From: Sphingomonas endophytica
GTDB taxonomy: Bacteria; Pseudomonadota; Alphaproteobacteria; Sphingomonadales; Sphingomonadaceae
NCBI RefSeq assembly: GCF_001476895.1
Contig: NZ_LDTB01000008.1
Coordinates: 62,001-126,000, forward strand
DNA: 64,000 nucleotides
Reading direction: 5' to 3'
Below, piece after piece: positions 1 to 9,803 of the stretch. The translations under genes and the position numbers were made by a program. The first letter of the stretch is position 1. Each line of letters opens with the position of its first letter. Under the pieces are notes generated by a model. It did no database searches. It was given only the letters and a program-made list of their open reading frames with translations, and had not been told where the DNA came from.

Positions 1-1873
1 GATCGGGAAGAGTCAGGGGCTGCAATTCCGCTTCGCCTTGTCCGACGGCGGATCGGTCGAGGTGTTCACGACGCGGCCCGACACGATGTTCGGCGCCAGC
101 TTCGTCGCGGTCGCGGCCGATCATCCGATCGCGCAAGGACTCGCCGCGTGCGATCCGGCGGCGGCGGCGTTTGTCGAACGCTGCAAGCAGGGCGGCACCA
201 CCGCCGCCGAGCTGGAGACGCAGGAGAAGCTGGGGTACGACACCGGGCTGACCGCGACCCATCCGTTCGGCGCGGGCGAACTGCCGGTGTTCATCGCGAA
301 CTTCGTGCTGATGGATTACGGCACCGGCGCGGTGTTCGGCGTCCCCGCGCATGACCAGCGCGATTTCGACTTCGCGACCAAATATGCGCTGCCGATCCGC
401 CGCGTCGTGGCCGAGGGCGAGAAGACCGACGCCGCGTTCCACGACGACGCGGCCTATAGCGGCCCCGGCAAGCTGGTGAACTCGCATTTCCTCGACGGGC
501 TCGACATCGATGCCGCCAAGCGCGAAGTGATCCGGCGCGCCGAGGCGGGCGGTTGGGGGCAGGGGGCGACCGTCTATCGCCTTCGCGACTGGGGCGTCAG
601 CCGCCAGCGGTATTGGGGCACGCCGATCCCGATCATCCATTGCGCGACCTGCGGCGAGGTGCCGGTGCCGCGCGCGCAATTGCCGGTGACGCTGCCCGAG
701 GACGTCACCTTCGACGTGCCCGGCAACCCGCTCGACCGCCATCCGACGTGGAAGCATGTCGCCTGTCCGTCGTGCGGTGGCGATGCGCTGCGCGATACCG
801 ATACGCTGGACACGTTCGCAGATTCGTCGTGGTATTTCATTCGCTTCGCCAGCCAGCCCGATGACAAGCCGTTTGATCGCGCGGTCGCCGAAAGCTGGTT
901 GCCGGTCGGGCAGTATATCGGCGGGGTCGAGCATGCGATCCTCCACCTGCTGTATGCGCGCTTCTGGACGCGGGCGTTGCGCCATGTCGGGCTGATCGAC
1001 GTCGCCGAGCCGTTCACCGGGCTGTTCACGCAGGGGATGGTGACGCACGAGACGTATCAGCTCGACCTGCCCGACTATGACGGCCCCGCCAGCGCCTTGT
1101 GGGTGTCGCCCGCCGACCTGACCGTTGGCGAAGAGGGCAAGTTGTTCTTCCGAACCGAGGACGCGACGATGATTCCGATCGTTCGCGGTCGCGTCGAGAA
1201 GATGTCCAAGTCGAAGAAGAACACTGTCGATCCCGAGCCGATCGTCGATCAGTATGGCGCGGACGCGGTGCGCTGGTTCATGCTCTCCGATTCCCCGCCC
1301 GAGCGCGATCTGGAGTGGAGCGAGAACGGCATCGAGGGCGCGTGGCGCTTTGTCCAGCGGCTGTGGCGGCTGTTCGAGGCGGAGAAGGGTGGGGAGGGCG
1401 TCGACGCGGCGCTGGATCGCAAGCTGCACCGCACGATCGCCGATGTCGCCGCCGCGATCGAGGCGCTGTCGTTCAACAAGGCGGTCGCCAGGCTCTACGA
1501 ACTGGTCACCGCGATCGAGAAGGCCGCGCCCTCGGGATCGCGCGATGCCGCGATCGCCACGCTGATGCGACTGGTTGCGCCGATGGCGCCGCATATCGCG
1601 GAGGAGGCGTGGGCGGCGCATGGCAGCGGCGGGCTGATCGCCGATGCCGACTGGCCGGCCGTCGATGCCGCGTTGCTGGTCGAGGACGAGGTGACTATCG
1701 CGGTGCAGGTCAACGGGAAGCTGCGCGACACGCTGACGCTCGCCAAGGGGCTGGACAGGCAAGAGGCCGAGAGCGCCGCGCTGGCGTCGGAAAAGATCGT
1801 GCGCGCACTGGAGGGAAAGACGCCGCGCAAGGTGATCGTGGTTCCCGACCGGCTCGTGAACATCGTCGCGTGA
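1..1873 (+). CDS. leuS: Leucyl-tRNA synthetase, 3' part (5' end outside window)
   Basis: Charges tRNA-Leu with leucine in the cytoplasm. The reading frame is open from base 2, so the gene starts upstream and the N-terminal catalytic part with the HIGH motif is missing here. About 623 residues are present: the CP1 editing domain ([10 protein letters not shown] near the left end, [15 protein letters not shown]), the zinc-type insert with CxxC pairs (CATCGE, CPSCGG), the class I signature [12 protein letters not shown] around in-window residue 400, the anticodon-binding helices and the C-terminal VNGKLRDTL segment. lptE follows within a few bases, as expected for an operon. Identity is very secure; the only open question is the missing upstream part. 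Confidence 0.97.
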   Translation, partial: IGKSQGLQFRFALSDGGSVEVFTTRPDTMFGASFVAVAADHPIAQGLAACDPAAAAFVERCKQGGTTAAELETQEKLGYDTGLTATHPFGAGELPVFIANFVLMDYGTGAVFGVPAHDQRDFDFATKYALPIRRVVAEGEKTDAAFHDDAAYSGPGKLVNSHFLDGLDIDAAKREVIRRAEAGGWGQGATVYRLRDWGVSRQRYWGTPIPIIHCATCGEVPVPRAQLPVTLPEDVTFDVPGNPLDRHPTWKHVACPSCGGDALRDTDTLDTFADSSWYFIRFASQPDDKPFDRAVAESWLPVGQYIGGVEHAILHLLYARFWTRALRHVGLIDVAEPFTGLFTQGMVTHETYQLDLPDYDGPASALWVSPADLTVGEEGKLFFRTEDATMIPIVRGRVEKMSKSKKNTVDPEPIVDQYGADAVRWFMLSDSPPERDLEWSENGIEGAWRFVQRLWRLFEAEKGGEGVDAALDRKLHRTIADVAAAIEALSFNKAVARLYELVTAIEKAAPSGSRDAAIATLMRLVAPMAPHIAEEAWAAHGSGGLIADADWPAVDAALLVEDEVTIAVQVNGKLRDTLTLAKGLDRQEAESAALASEKIVRALEGKTPRKVIVVPDRLVNIVA

Positions 1874-1875
1874 GC

Positions 1876-2382
1876 ATGGGCAGGCTTCTCGCGGCGTTGG
1901 TCGCGGTCGCGGTGCCGCTGTCGGGCTGCGGGCTGAAGCCGCTCTATACCGGCGGCGGCGGGGGGCCGATCGCCGCCACGCTGGGCGAGATCGCGGTCGC
2001 GCCGATCGAGGGCAAGGCCGGGTGGCTGGTGAGCGGTGCGTTGCGTGAGCGGCTGGCGGCGCTGGGCGGCGGCACGGCGCGCTATCGCCTGAACGTGCGG
2101 CTGGACGACCGGATCATCGGCCTGGCGGCGCGCAGCGACGATTCGATCGCGCGCGAACGCCGGACGCTGCGCGCACGCTATCAGCTGATCGATGACGCGA
2201 GCGGGACGGTGGTGCTGGACGCTACCGCCGGGTCGGACGCCGGGATCGACGTGGTCGGCTCCGAATATGCGACGATTGCTGCCGAAAGCACGGCGCTGGA
2301 GCGGCTGTCGGAGACGATCGCGGACCAGATCGTCGCGCGGCTGGCACTCTATGCGCGGCGGACGCAGCCGACGCGGCCATGA
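1876..2382 (+). CDS. lptE: LPS-assembly lipoprotein LptE
   Basis: Outer-membrane lipoprotein that plugs the LptD barrel during LPS insertion. The 168-residue product begins MGRLLAALVAVAVPLSGCG, a lipoprotein signal with lipobox LSGC, followed by LKPLYTGGG, typical of the family start. A GTG at 1870 would add two residues and overlap the leuS stop; the ATG at 1876 gives the better signal peptide. The stop overlaps the holA start (ATGA). The leuS-lptE-holA order is conserved in Proteobacteria and supports the call. lptC, lptA and lptB lie about 31 kb away in the same window. Confidence 0.88.
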   Translation: MGRLLAALVAVAVPLSGCGLKPLYTGGGGGPIAATLGEIAVAPIEGKAGWLVSGALRERLAALGGGTARYRLNVRLDDRIIGLAARSDDSIARERRTLRARYQLIDDASGTVVLDATAGSDAGIDVVGSEYATIAAESTALERLSETIADQIVARLALYARRTQPTRP

Positions 2383-3385
2383 AGGCGACCGAGGCGCGGC
2401 TGAACGCGGCGCTGGACCGGCCACCGGCGGACATACGGCTGTACCTGCTCTATGGACCCGACGAGGCGGTGGCGCAGGCCTTCGTCGCCCGCTTGGCCCG
2501 CGCCCTGGGGGCGGGGGTGGAGCGCGTCGATCTGGACGGCGCCACCCTGCGCGGCGACCCGGCGCGGCTGGCCGATGAGGCGGCGGCTATCTCGCTGTTC
2601 GGCGGTACGCGTTTTATTCGAGTCAGCGCGGCGGGGGAGGAGTCGCTCGAGGCGGTCGAGTCGTTGCTGCAGGCCGATCGGGCGGGCAATCCGGCGATCA
2701 TGCTGGCGCCGGGCGTTAAGGCGACGGGCAAGCTGGTGAAGGCGGCGCTCGATTCGGATCGCGTGCTCGCCTTCGCCTGCTATCCGCCCAACGCGCGTGA
2801 TGCCACGGCGATCGTGACCGATCTGGCGCGCGCTTCGGGATTGCGGCTGAGTGCGGCAGCGGTGCAGCGGATCATTCGCGGAAGCGACGGCGACCGGGCG
2901 GTGATGATGCGCGAGGTGGAGAAGCTGGCGCTCTATGTCGATGCGGCGGCCGACCGGCCCGTGGATGTCGAGGATGCGGCGCTGGAGGCGGTCGGCGCAG
3001 AGATCGCCGAAGGTGAAATCGGGGAGATCGTGCTGGCGGCGACCGCCGGAGAGATGCCGGCGTTGATCGAGGGTTTGCGGCGGATGAATGGCCCGGATGC
3101 CTCACCGATTCCGATCCTGCGGGCGCTGGGGCGACGATTGCTGATGCTGGCCGAGATGCGCGCAGCCGTCGACGGCGGCGACGCGCTGGACCAGATCATG
3201 AAGCGGCATCGCGTCTTCTGGCGCGAGGAGGCGGCGACGGCGACAGCGGTGCGGCGCTGGACGGTGCCGGCGCTGATCGCTGCGCAGCGGGCGACGCGCC
3301 GGACCGAGCGTGAGGTGATCGGGGCGGGCCCGGCGGGGCGGGCGGTGGCGGATACGTTCCTGCTCCGCCTTGCCCGATCGCTGCG

Positions 3386-3389
<4 letters not shown>
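2379..3389 (+). CDS. holA: DNA polymerase III delta subunit
   Basis: Clamp-loader subunit that opens the sliding clamp at the replication fork. The 336-residue protein has the family features: a degenerate AAA+ N-terminal region (LYLLYGPDEAVAQAFVARLARAL, with no real Walker A), a middle region with FACYPPNARD, and a C-terminal helical domain with a conserved basic stretch. Its ATG overlaps the lptE stop by 4 nt, so the two are probably translationally coupled. It converges on parB and the two stop codons overlap by 4 nt, leaving no room for a terminator. Confidence 0.92.
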
Positions 3390-4305
<916 letters not shown>

Positions 4306-4309
<4 letters not shown>

Positions 4310-5088
4310 GCTGCTTCATTCTCCAGTTGCGGCAGACGCCGGATCAATTCGCGGGCGAGGGCCATATAGGCTTCCGAGCCGCTGCATTTGTGATCGTAGA
4401 TCAGCGCCGGCAGGCCGTGGCTCGGCGCTTCGGAAAGGCGAACGTTGCGGGGGATGACGGTGTCAAACACGACATTCCCCAGAACCGCACGCACGTCGGT
4501 CGACACCTGCTCGGTCAGGCGGTTGCGACGGTCGAACATGGTCAGCGCGACGCCGATGATCGAAAGCGCCGGGTTGAAGCGCGATCGGATGCGCTCGACT
4601 GTGTTGAGTAATTGGCTGAGCCCCTCCAGCGCGAAGAACTCGCATTGCAGCGGCACGAGAAGCGCATCGGCGGCGACCATCGCGTTGATGGTCAACAATC
4701 CCAACGACGGGGGGCAGTCGATCAGCACGATGTCCCAGGAGCGTTTCGCCTGTTGGAAAGCCCGCCGCAGCCGATGAGTGCGTTGTTCCAGCTCGACCAG
4801 TTCGATCTCCGCGCCCGACAGATCGACGGTGGCGGGCAGGACATCGAGCAGTGGAATCTCGGTCGCGACGGCGGCCTCGGCCACCCCGTCGCTGTCGATC
4901 AGCACATCGTAGCTGGAGCGTTGACGCTGCGCTTGGTTGATGCCGAGTCCGGTCGATGCATTCCCTTGCGGATCGAGGTCGACCAGAAGAACCTTGTGTC
5001 CGGACGCGGCGAGGGCGGTGGCGAGATTAATCGCGCTCGTCGTTTTCCCGACACCCCCTTTTTGGTTGGCAACGGCGATGCAGAACAT
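4306..5088 (-). CDS. parA: Chromosome-partitioning ATPase ParA
   Basis: Walker-type ATPase that binds DNA non-specifically and moves ParB-parS complexes. 260 residues starting MFCIAVANQKGGVGKTTSAINLA, which contains the deviant Walker A motif KGGVGKTT of the ParA/MinD class. DLDPQGNAS and VLIDCPPSLG are the other nucleotide-binding motifs. The ATG shares one base with the rsmG stop, and its stop overlaps the parB GTG start. This is the chromosomal (Soj-like) type, with no N-terminal HTH extension of the plasmid kind. Confidence 0.97.
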
Positions 5089-5693
5089 CAGGTCATCACT
5101 CCATCAGCCAGGACGATCGCTGACTCGGCATCCGTGACGCTATGTTCCACGTGAAACATTCGGCGCAGGTCGCGAGGCAGTTCCTGCACCTCCCTAGCAC
5201 CATTGCGACCACGCGGAAGGACCATTCGTGTCCTTGCGTGGCGAAGGTGACGCGTGATGGCGATCAGTTGTGGGATGCCCGCCACCGCGCGCGCGCTGAT
5301 GATGTCGTACTGCCCCGTCACCGCTTCCGCCTTTGCCGTCAGCACGGTGGCGTTCGATAGCGCTAGAGCTCCCGCCGCATGGCGCAGGAAGTCGGCGCGC
5401 TTCGGCCGTGGTTCGACCAACGTCACGGGTCGGTCGAGCAGGATTGCAATCACCATTCCGGGGAAGCCCGCGCCCGAGCCGACGTCCAGCCAGCTTGTCG
5501 GCGCCTGCGCGTGTAGCAGCAGTTGCGCAGAGTCGGCGAGATGGCGATTCCAGATCGCGGCGCACGTCGCGGGAGAGATGAGGTTTTGCGCCTGATTCTC
5601 TTGGATGACCATCTCCCCGAAGCGGGCAAGGATCGCCACTCGTTCGCTGCCGCAGCGCGCCTCGCACCAGGAACGTGCTTCATCTTCGGTCAT
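5088..5693 (-). CDS. rsmG: 16S rRNA (guanine-527-N7)-methyltransferase RsmG
   Basis: Methylates G527 of 16S rRNA using SAM. The SAM-binding motif is WLDVGSGAGFPGMVIAILL, followed by VEPRPKRADFLR. I place the start at the ATG at 5693 (MTEDEARSW), because it overlaps the mnmG stop as ATGA like the other junctions of this operon; an ATG at 5717 would add eight residues but overlap mnmG by 28 nt. The product is then 201 residues, normal for the family. Near the C-terminus the residues MFHVEH are encoded by a parS-like sequence, a constraint unrelated to the enzyme. Confidence 0.93.
   Translation of the reverse strand: MTEDEARSWCEARCGSERVAILARFGEMVIQENQAQNLISPATCAAIWNRHLADSAQLLLHAQAPTSWLDVGSGAGFPGMVIAILLDRPVTLVEPRPKRADFLRHAAGALALSNATVLTAKAEAVTGQYDIISARAVAGIPQLIAITRHLRHARTRMVLPRGRNGAREVQELPRDLRRMFHVEHSVTDAESAIVLADGVMT
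5143..5158. promoter_or_regulatory. parS: Probable parS site inside rsmG
   Basis: The 16-mer TGTTCCACGTGAAACA differs by one base from the widespread parS consensus TGTTTCACGTGAAACA. It is read through by rsmG on the other strand as M-F-H-V-E-H near the protein C-terminus. It sits about 55 bp upstream of the parA start codon, as expected for an origin-proximal ParB loading site. Confidence 0.85.
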
Positions 5694-7420
5694 GTCTTGC
5701 GCCTCGAATGCAACCACAGCGCGGCGAGCGCCGCAGGGGTGACACCGCGCACGCGCGATGCCTCGTCAAGCGTGCCGGGCCGCGACTGGCCGAGGCGCTC
5801 GATCATCTCGGTCGATAGCCCGGGGATCGCGGCGAGCGCGGCGGGTGCGCTGTCGATCGCGATACCCCCATCACGGCGCATCCGCTCGATCTCCTGCGCC
5901 TGCCGCTCAAGATAGGGCGCGTAGCGGCGGTCCTCCTCGACTTCGCGGATGAGATCGGGGTCGGCGTCTACCGTCGCGGGATCAGGCGCCACGCGGAGCG
6001 ACGCGCGTTGCGCCATGCGCCGCTCGACATGCGCCTTACGCGTGTCGCCGAGGCAGCCTACCTCGTTCGCCCAATCGGATAGCCGGGCCTCGGCATTGTC
6101 GGCACGTAACGCCAATCGATACTCTGCGCGCGCCGTCAGCATCCGGTACGGTTCGCTGACGCCCTGCAACACCAGATCGTCGATCATGACGCCGATATAG
6201 CCCGTTGCCCGGTCGATGATCGCGGCGGCGGTATCGAGTGCGTGGGCGGCAGCGTTCAATCCGGCGATCACCCCTTGCGCGGCAGCCTCCTCATACCCCG
6301 TGGTGCCGTTCAATTGTCCGGCGCAGAAGACGCCCGGCAAAGCGCGGAGTGCCAGGCGATGATCGAGCGACCGGGGATCGATATAGTCATACTCCACCGC
6401 ATAGCCCCATTGGGTGATCGCCGCGCGTTCCAAGCCGGCGATCGACTGGATCATCGCCTGTTGCGCCTCGATCGACAAAGAGGTCGAAATGCCGTTCGGG
6501 TAGACCACGTGATCGTCCAGACCCTCCGGCTCCAGAAAGATCTGATGCCCGTCCCGATCGGCAAAGCGATGAACCTTGTCCTCGATGGAGGGACAATAGC
6601 GCGGACCGCCGCCCTCGATGGCGCCCGAGAACAGCGGCGATGTGTCGAGGTGAGCGCTGATGATCTCATGCGTGCGCGTGTTCGTGCGGGTGATCGCGCA
6701 GGCGAGCTGCGGCAGCCGTGGGCCGCTGGCCATCGGTGACATGCGCCACGGTTCGTCGTCTGACGGCTGTGGTTCCAGCACGGCCCAGTCGATCGTGCGA
6801 CCGTCGAGGCGAGGGGGCGTGCCGGTCTTCAGTCGCCCCATCGGCAGTGCCAGAGCGCGAAGCTGTTCCGCCAGCAGGGCAGCAGGGCGTTCTCCGACAC
6901 GACCACCAGCCTCACGATCGTTGCCACGGTAGATTCGGCCAGCCAGAAACGTTCCGGTGGCAAGCACAACGGCGCGCGCAGCAAAATGGGCGCCGTCCGA
7001 GAAGATCACGCCGGCAAGCTCATCCTTGTCGAGCCACAATTGTCCGACTTCGCCCTCGATGACCTCGAGGTTGGAAAGGTGTCGAAGCTGTCGCTGAATG
7101 GAAGCGCGATATCGTTGTCGATCCGCTTGCACCCTTGGACCCTGCACGGCGAGGCCCTTCGACCGGTTGAGCATCCGATAGTGCAGGGCGGCGTCGTCCG
7201 CAGCGATCGCCATCAAGCCATCGAGGGCATCGACCTCGCGCACGAGATGGCCTTTTCCTAGGCCCCCAATCGACGGATTGCACGACATGGTTCCGACGTG
7301 CGCTGCGGATTGCGTTACCAATGCAACCCGGGCCCCGCGCCGTGCCGCAGCCGCGGCGGCCTCCGTTCCGGCATGGCCACCTCCGACCACCACCACGTCA
7401 AACTGTTTCACGTGGAACAA
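5690..7420 (-). CDS. mnmG: tRNA uridine-5-carboxymethylaminomethyl modification enzyme MnmG (GidA)
   Basis: FAD-dependent partner of MnmE in making the cmnm5 group on wobble U34 of certain tRNAs. 576 residues: an N-terminal FAD motif VVVVGGGHAGTEAAAAAARRG, SCNPSIGGLGKGHLVREVDALDG, RLKTGTPPRLDGRT, and the C-terminal helical domain for MnmE/tRNA contact (IPGLSTEMIERL). It is somewhat shorter than the usual ~615-630 residues, but both ends look normal. The first codons, M-F-H-V-K-Q, are themselves a parS-like site. mnmE ends at the base next to this start codon, and rsmG overlaps the stop. Confidence 0.96.
   Translation of the reverse strand: MFHVKQFDVVVVGGGHAGTEAAAAAARRGARVALVTQSAAHVGTMSCNPSIGGLGKGHLVREVDALDGLMAIAADDAALHYRMLNRSKGLAVQGPRVQADRQRYRASIQRQLRHLSNLEVIEGEVGQLWLDKDELAGVIFSDGAHFAARAVVLATGTFLAGRIYRGNDREAGGRVGERPAALLAEQLRALALPMGRLKTGTPPRLDGRTIDWAVLEPQPSDDEPWRMSPMASGPRLPQLACAITRTNTRTHEIISAHLDTSPLFSGAIEGGGPRYCPSIEDKVHRFADRDGHQIFLEPEGLDDHVVYPNGISTSLSIEAQQAMIQSIAGLERAAITQWGYAVEYDYIDPRSLDHRLALRALPGVFCAGQLNGTTGYEEAAAQGVIAGLNAAAHALDTAAAIIDRATGYIGVMIDDLVLQGVSEPYRMLTARAEYRLALRADNAEARLSDWANEVGCLGDTRKAHVERRMAQRASLRVAPDPATVDADPDLIREVEEDRRYAPYLERQAQEIERMRRDGGIAIDSAPAALAAIPGLSTEMIERLGQSRPGTLDEASRVRGVTPAALAALWLHSRRKT
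7404..7419. promoter_or_regulatory. parS: Probable parS site at the start of mnmG
   Basis: On the minus strand this reads TGTTCCACGTGAAACA, the exact sequence of the site at 5143-5158 in the opposite orientation, one base from the parS consensus. It covers codons 1-6 of mnmG. Two identical 16-mers 2.3 kb apart beside parAB make chance very unlikely. Confidence 0.85.
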
Positions 7421-8695
7421 TCACTTCCCAAGGCAAAACCTGCGGAACAATGCGTCGAGCATCGCCTCTGTCGCGTCGCGTCCCACTATCTCACCCAAGG
7501 ACCGACTAGCAACCCGGAGCCGCTCTGCATCCAATAGCAGGTCAAGGCCTTCGATCTCCCGAAGTTCGCCGAGTGCCCGCTCGATAAGCAGTCGCTGCCC
7601 GCGATGAAGACGCAGCTCGCCCGCATCGCCCAACAACTGACGCGAGCGGTCCGACAGTATCGCCCATAGAGCATCGATCGTGGTCGCATCAAAAACCGAG
7701 GTGGTTGCGTCGAACTGGCCGACGTCCAGGTCTGGACGCGCGTCGTGGCGGGCACCCACACGAATGGCACCGGCAGGTGCATCCCGAGGGAGGCCGAGCC
7801 ACAGCACGATGTCAGCCTGGCCCGCGAGACGCCGCGCCCGCTCGACCCCGATCGCCTCGATGGGATCGTCGGTCACGTCGGTCAGCCCCGCGGTGTCGAC
7901 CAATCGATAGGGGAGACCCTCTCGCACGACGGAGGCTTCAAGAACATCGCGGGTCGTCCCGGCGATCGGCGTAACGATCGCAGCGTCGCGTCCGAGCAGG
8001 GCGTTGAAGAGTGACGACTTGCCGGCGTTCGGTGGACCCGCAAGCGCAACAAGCACCCCGTCCCGCAAACGCTCGACAGGGGGGCGAGCGACCAATGTCG
8101 CCAGCTCTGCTACGAGTTCCGACACGGGTTCGAGCGACATCGGCGTGGCGGCAGCGACGTCACCTTCGTCGGCATAGTCGATCTCGGCCTCTACCCGCGC
8201 CGCAATCAGGCTGATCCGGTCCATCCAGCTCTCGACCTGTCGGCTCAGGCCCCCCTCGGCGGTCGCCAATGCGGCCCGGCGCTGCATGTCCGTTTCCGCT
8301 TCCAGCAGGTCGGCCAGTCCCTCGGTCTGCGCCAGATCGAGGCGACCGTTTCTGAGCGCGCGCCGGGTAAACGCACCCGGTTCGGCCGCGACCAGCCCCG
8401 GCAGGGTCGAAAGCATCGTCTCCACTGCGCGGACGACGGCGCGGCCGCCGTGCAGGTGCAGCTCCACCAAGTCCTCACCCGTCGCGGAATGCGGTCCGGG
8501 GAAGAACAGCACCAACGCCTGATCCAGCGTCGCCCCCGCCGCGTCACGAAGCCGGCGCAGCGATGCGTAGCGGGGCCGCGGCACTCCACCGGCGAGCTGC
8601 TGACATGCTGCCTGCGCCTGGGGGCCGCTGATGCGAATGACCGCGATCGCAGCCGGCGGGCGGCCGCTCGACAGCGCATAAATGGTGTCGGTCAT
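7421..8695 (-). CDS. mnmE: tRNA modification GTPase MnmE (TrmE)
   Basis: K+-dependent dimerising GTPase that works with MnmG on tRNA wobble uridine. 424 residues: an N-terminal folate-binding domain (DTIYALSSG, TRRALRNGRLDLAQTEGLADLLEAET), a G domain with Walker A AGPPNAGKSS near residue 218, IAGTTRD and VDTAGLTD (G2/G3), and the C-terminal helical domain ending FRRFCLGK, the conserved C-x-G-K end needed for catalysis in the family. The start overlaps the stop of the upstream DUF6489-like gene by 4 nt, and the stop abuts the mnmG start. Confidence 0.96.
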   Translation of the reverse strand: MTDTIYALSSGRPPAAIAVIRISGPQAQAACQQLAGGVPRPRYASLRRLRDAAGATLDQALVLFFPGPHSATGEDLVELHLHGGRAVVRAVETMLSTLPGLVAAEPGAFTRRALRNGRLDLAQTEGLADLLEAETDMQRRAALATAEGGLSRQVESWMDRISLIAARVEAEIDYADEGDVAAATPMSLEPVSELVAELATLVARPPVERLRDGVLVALAGPPNAGKSSLFNALLGRDAAIVTPIAGTTRDVLEASVVREGLPYRLVDTAGLTDVTDDPIEAIGVERARRLAGQADIVLWLGLPRDAPAGAIRVGARHDARPDLDVGQFDATTSVFDATTIDALWAILSDRSRQLLGDAGELRLHRGQRLLIERALGELREIEGLDLLLDAERLRVASRSLGEIVGRDATEAMLDALFRRFCLGK

Positions 8696-8928
8696 GCCCC
8701 GGGCTTGGTACCTGCCGTGAACAATTGCCGCCAGAGATCCATGCCGGCGTCGCCAACCGGCGCCCAGCTGCGGAACATCGCGCCGATCAGTTCAGGGGAG
8801 GGGGCCTGGCCATCGATCGTCTCGCGCATTCGCGTGAGGAAATGATCGTGGAGCGGGGTGAGGTCGGGAAGCCCCATCATCCGCCGGGCTTCTTCCGGGG
8901 TGCAATCGACCTCGATGGTCACTTTCAT
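8692..8928 (-). CDS. Small DUF6489-like protein
   Basis: 78 residues beginning MKVTIEVDCTPEEARRMMGLPD, with a conserved CTPEEAR segment, acidic and amphipathic, with no membrane segment or signal peptide. I recognise it as a member of a small uncharacterised alphaproteobacterial family that I believe is DUF6489, but I know no function. It is the first gene of the operon that continues into mnmE, with the stop overlapping the mnmE start as ATGA, so it is likely co-translated with the tRNA-modification pair. Confidence 0.8.
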   Translation of the reverse strand: MKVTIEVDCTPEEARRMMGLPDLTPLHDHFLTRMRETIDGQAPSPELIGAMFRSWAPVGDAGMDLWRQLFTAGTKPGA

Positions 8929-9075
8929 GCGGACGCGCTCCTGTACCGCGCCCAGTGCGCGTGCTGGAACGAGGTTATGCCCGCGAACGGCCCGTCATCG
9001 CAATGTCGTCCGCGGCTGGACACGCAGTGGCCGGTCATGCGCTATGGTGCACGTTCACACGCGATGAGGCTTTCG

Positions 9076-9765
9076 ATGAGCAGCACTTCCATTCCGACCC
9101 TCGACGACGCGACGATGCCGGCGTATCGCGCCGACCCGTCCGATACACCCCGCGCCGCGATCATCGTCATCCAGGAAATCTTCGGCATCAACGCGGGTAT
9201 CCGCCGCAAGTGCGACTCGCTGGCCGAGGCGGGCTATCTGGCGATCGCCCCCGACCTGTTCTGGCGCATCCGGCCGGGCATCGAGCTGGATCCCGATGTG
9301 GAGGCGGAGATGCAGCGCGCATTGGAGCTGATGGGGCAGTTCGATCAGGATCAGGGCATCCGCGACATCGAGGCCGCGATCCGTTTCGTGCGCGGAGAGG
9401 GGATCGGGATGGTCGGCGCGGTCGGCTATTGCCTCGGCGGACGGCTGGCGTACATGACCGCCGCGCGGACCGATGTGGACGCCAGTGTCGGCTATTATGC
9501 GGTCGGCATCGACGGGCTGCTGGGCGAGAAGCATGCGATCGCGAAACCGTTGATGCTGCACATCGCGGGCGAGGATCATTTCGTCGATCCGGCCGCGCAG
9601 GCGGCAATGCACGCGGGGCTCGACGATCATCCGAAGGTCACGTTGCACGACTATCCGGGTGAGGATCACGGCTTTGCGACCGAGTTCGGTGCGCGGCGTT
9701 CAGACGCCGCTGCACGGCAGGCGGACGAACGCACCGCCGCGTTCTTCGCCGAGCATCTCGGCTAA
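9076..9765 (+). CDS. Dienelactone hydrolase family protein
   Basis: Alpha/beta hydrolase, 229 residues. The nucleophile is a cysteine in VGYCLGGRLAY, the acid is in AGEDHFVD and the histidine in GEDHGFATE, the Cys-Asp-His triad of carboxymethylenebutenolidase-type enzymes. The open frame extends upstream, but I choose the ATG at 9076 because a GAGG Shine-Dalgarno lies six bases before it and the protein then has the usual family length. It is a single gene, divergent from the mnmE operon and convergent with ftsK. The substrate is unknown; family members act on dienelactones or other small esters and lactones. Confidence 0.88.
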   Translation: MSSTSIPTLDDATMPAYRADPSDTPRAAIIVIQEIFGINAGIRRKCDSLAEAGYLAIAPDLFWRIRPGIELDPDVEAEMQRALELMGQFDQDQGIRDIEAAIRFVRGEGIGMVGAVGYCLGGRLAYMTAARTDVDASVGYYAVGIDGLLGEKHAIAKPLMLHIAGEDHFVDPAAQAAMHAGLDDHPKVTLHDYPGEDHGFATEFGARRSDAAARQADERTAAFFAEHLG

Positions 9766-9773
9766 GGCGCAGA

Positions 9774-9797
9774 GGGGGCGCAGCTCGACGCGCCCCC
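9774..9797. terminator. GC hairpin between convergent genes
   Basis: An 8-bp perfect stem GGGGGCGC / GCGCCCCC with an 8-nt loop lies in the 38-bp gap between the dienelactone hydrolase and ftsK stop codons. No T-run follows on either strand, so a terminator role is only likely by position. Confidence 0.4.
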
Positions 9798-9803
9798 GCT
9801 TCC

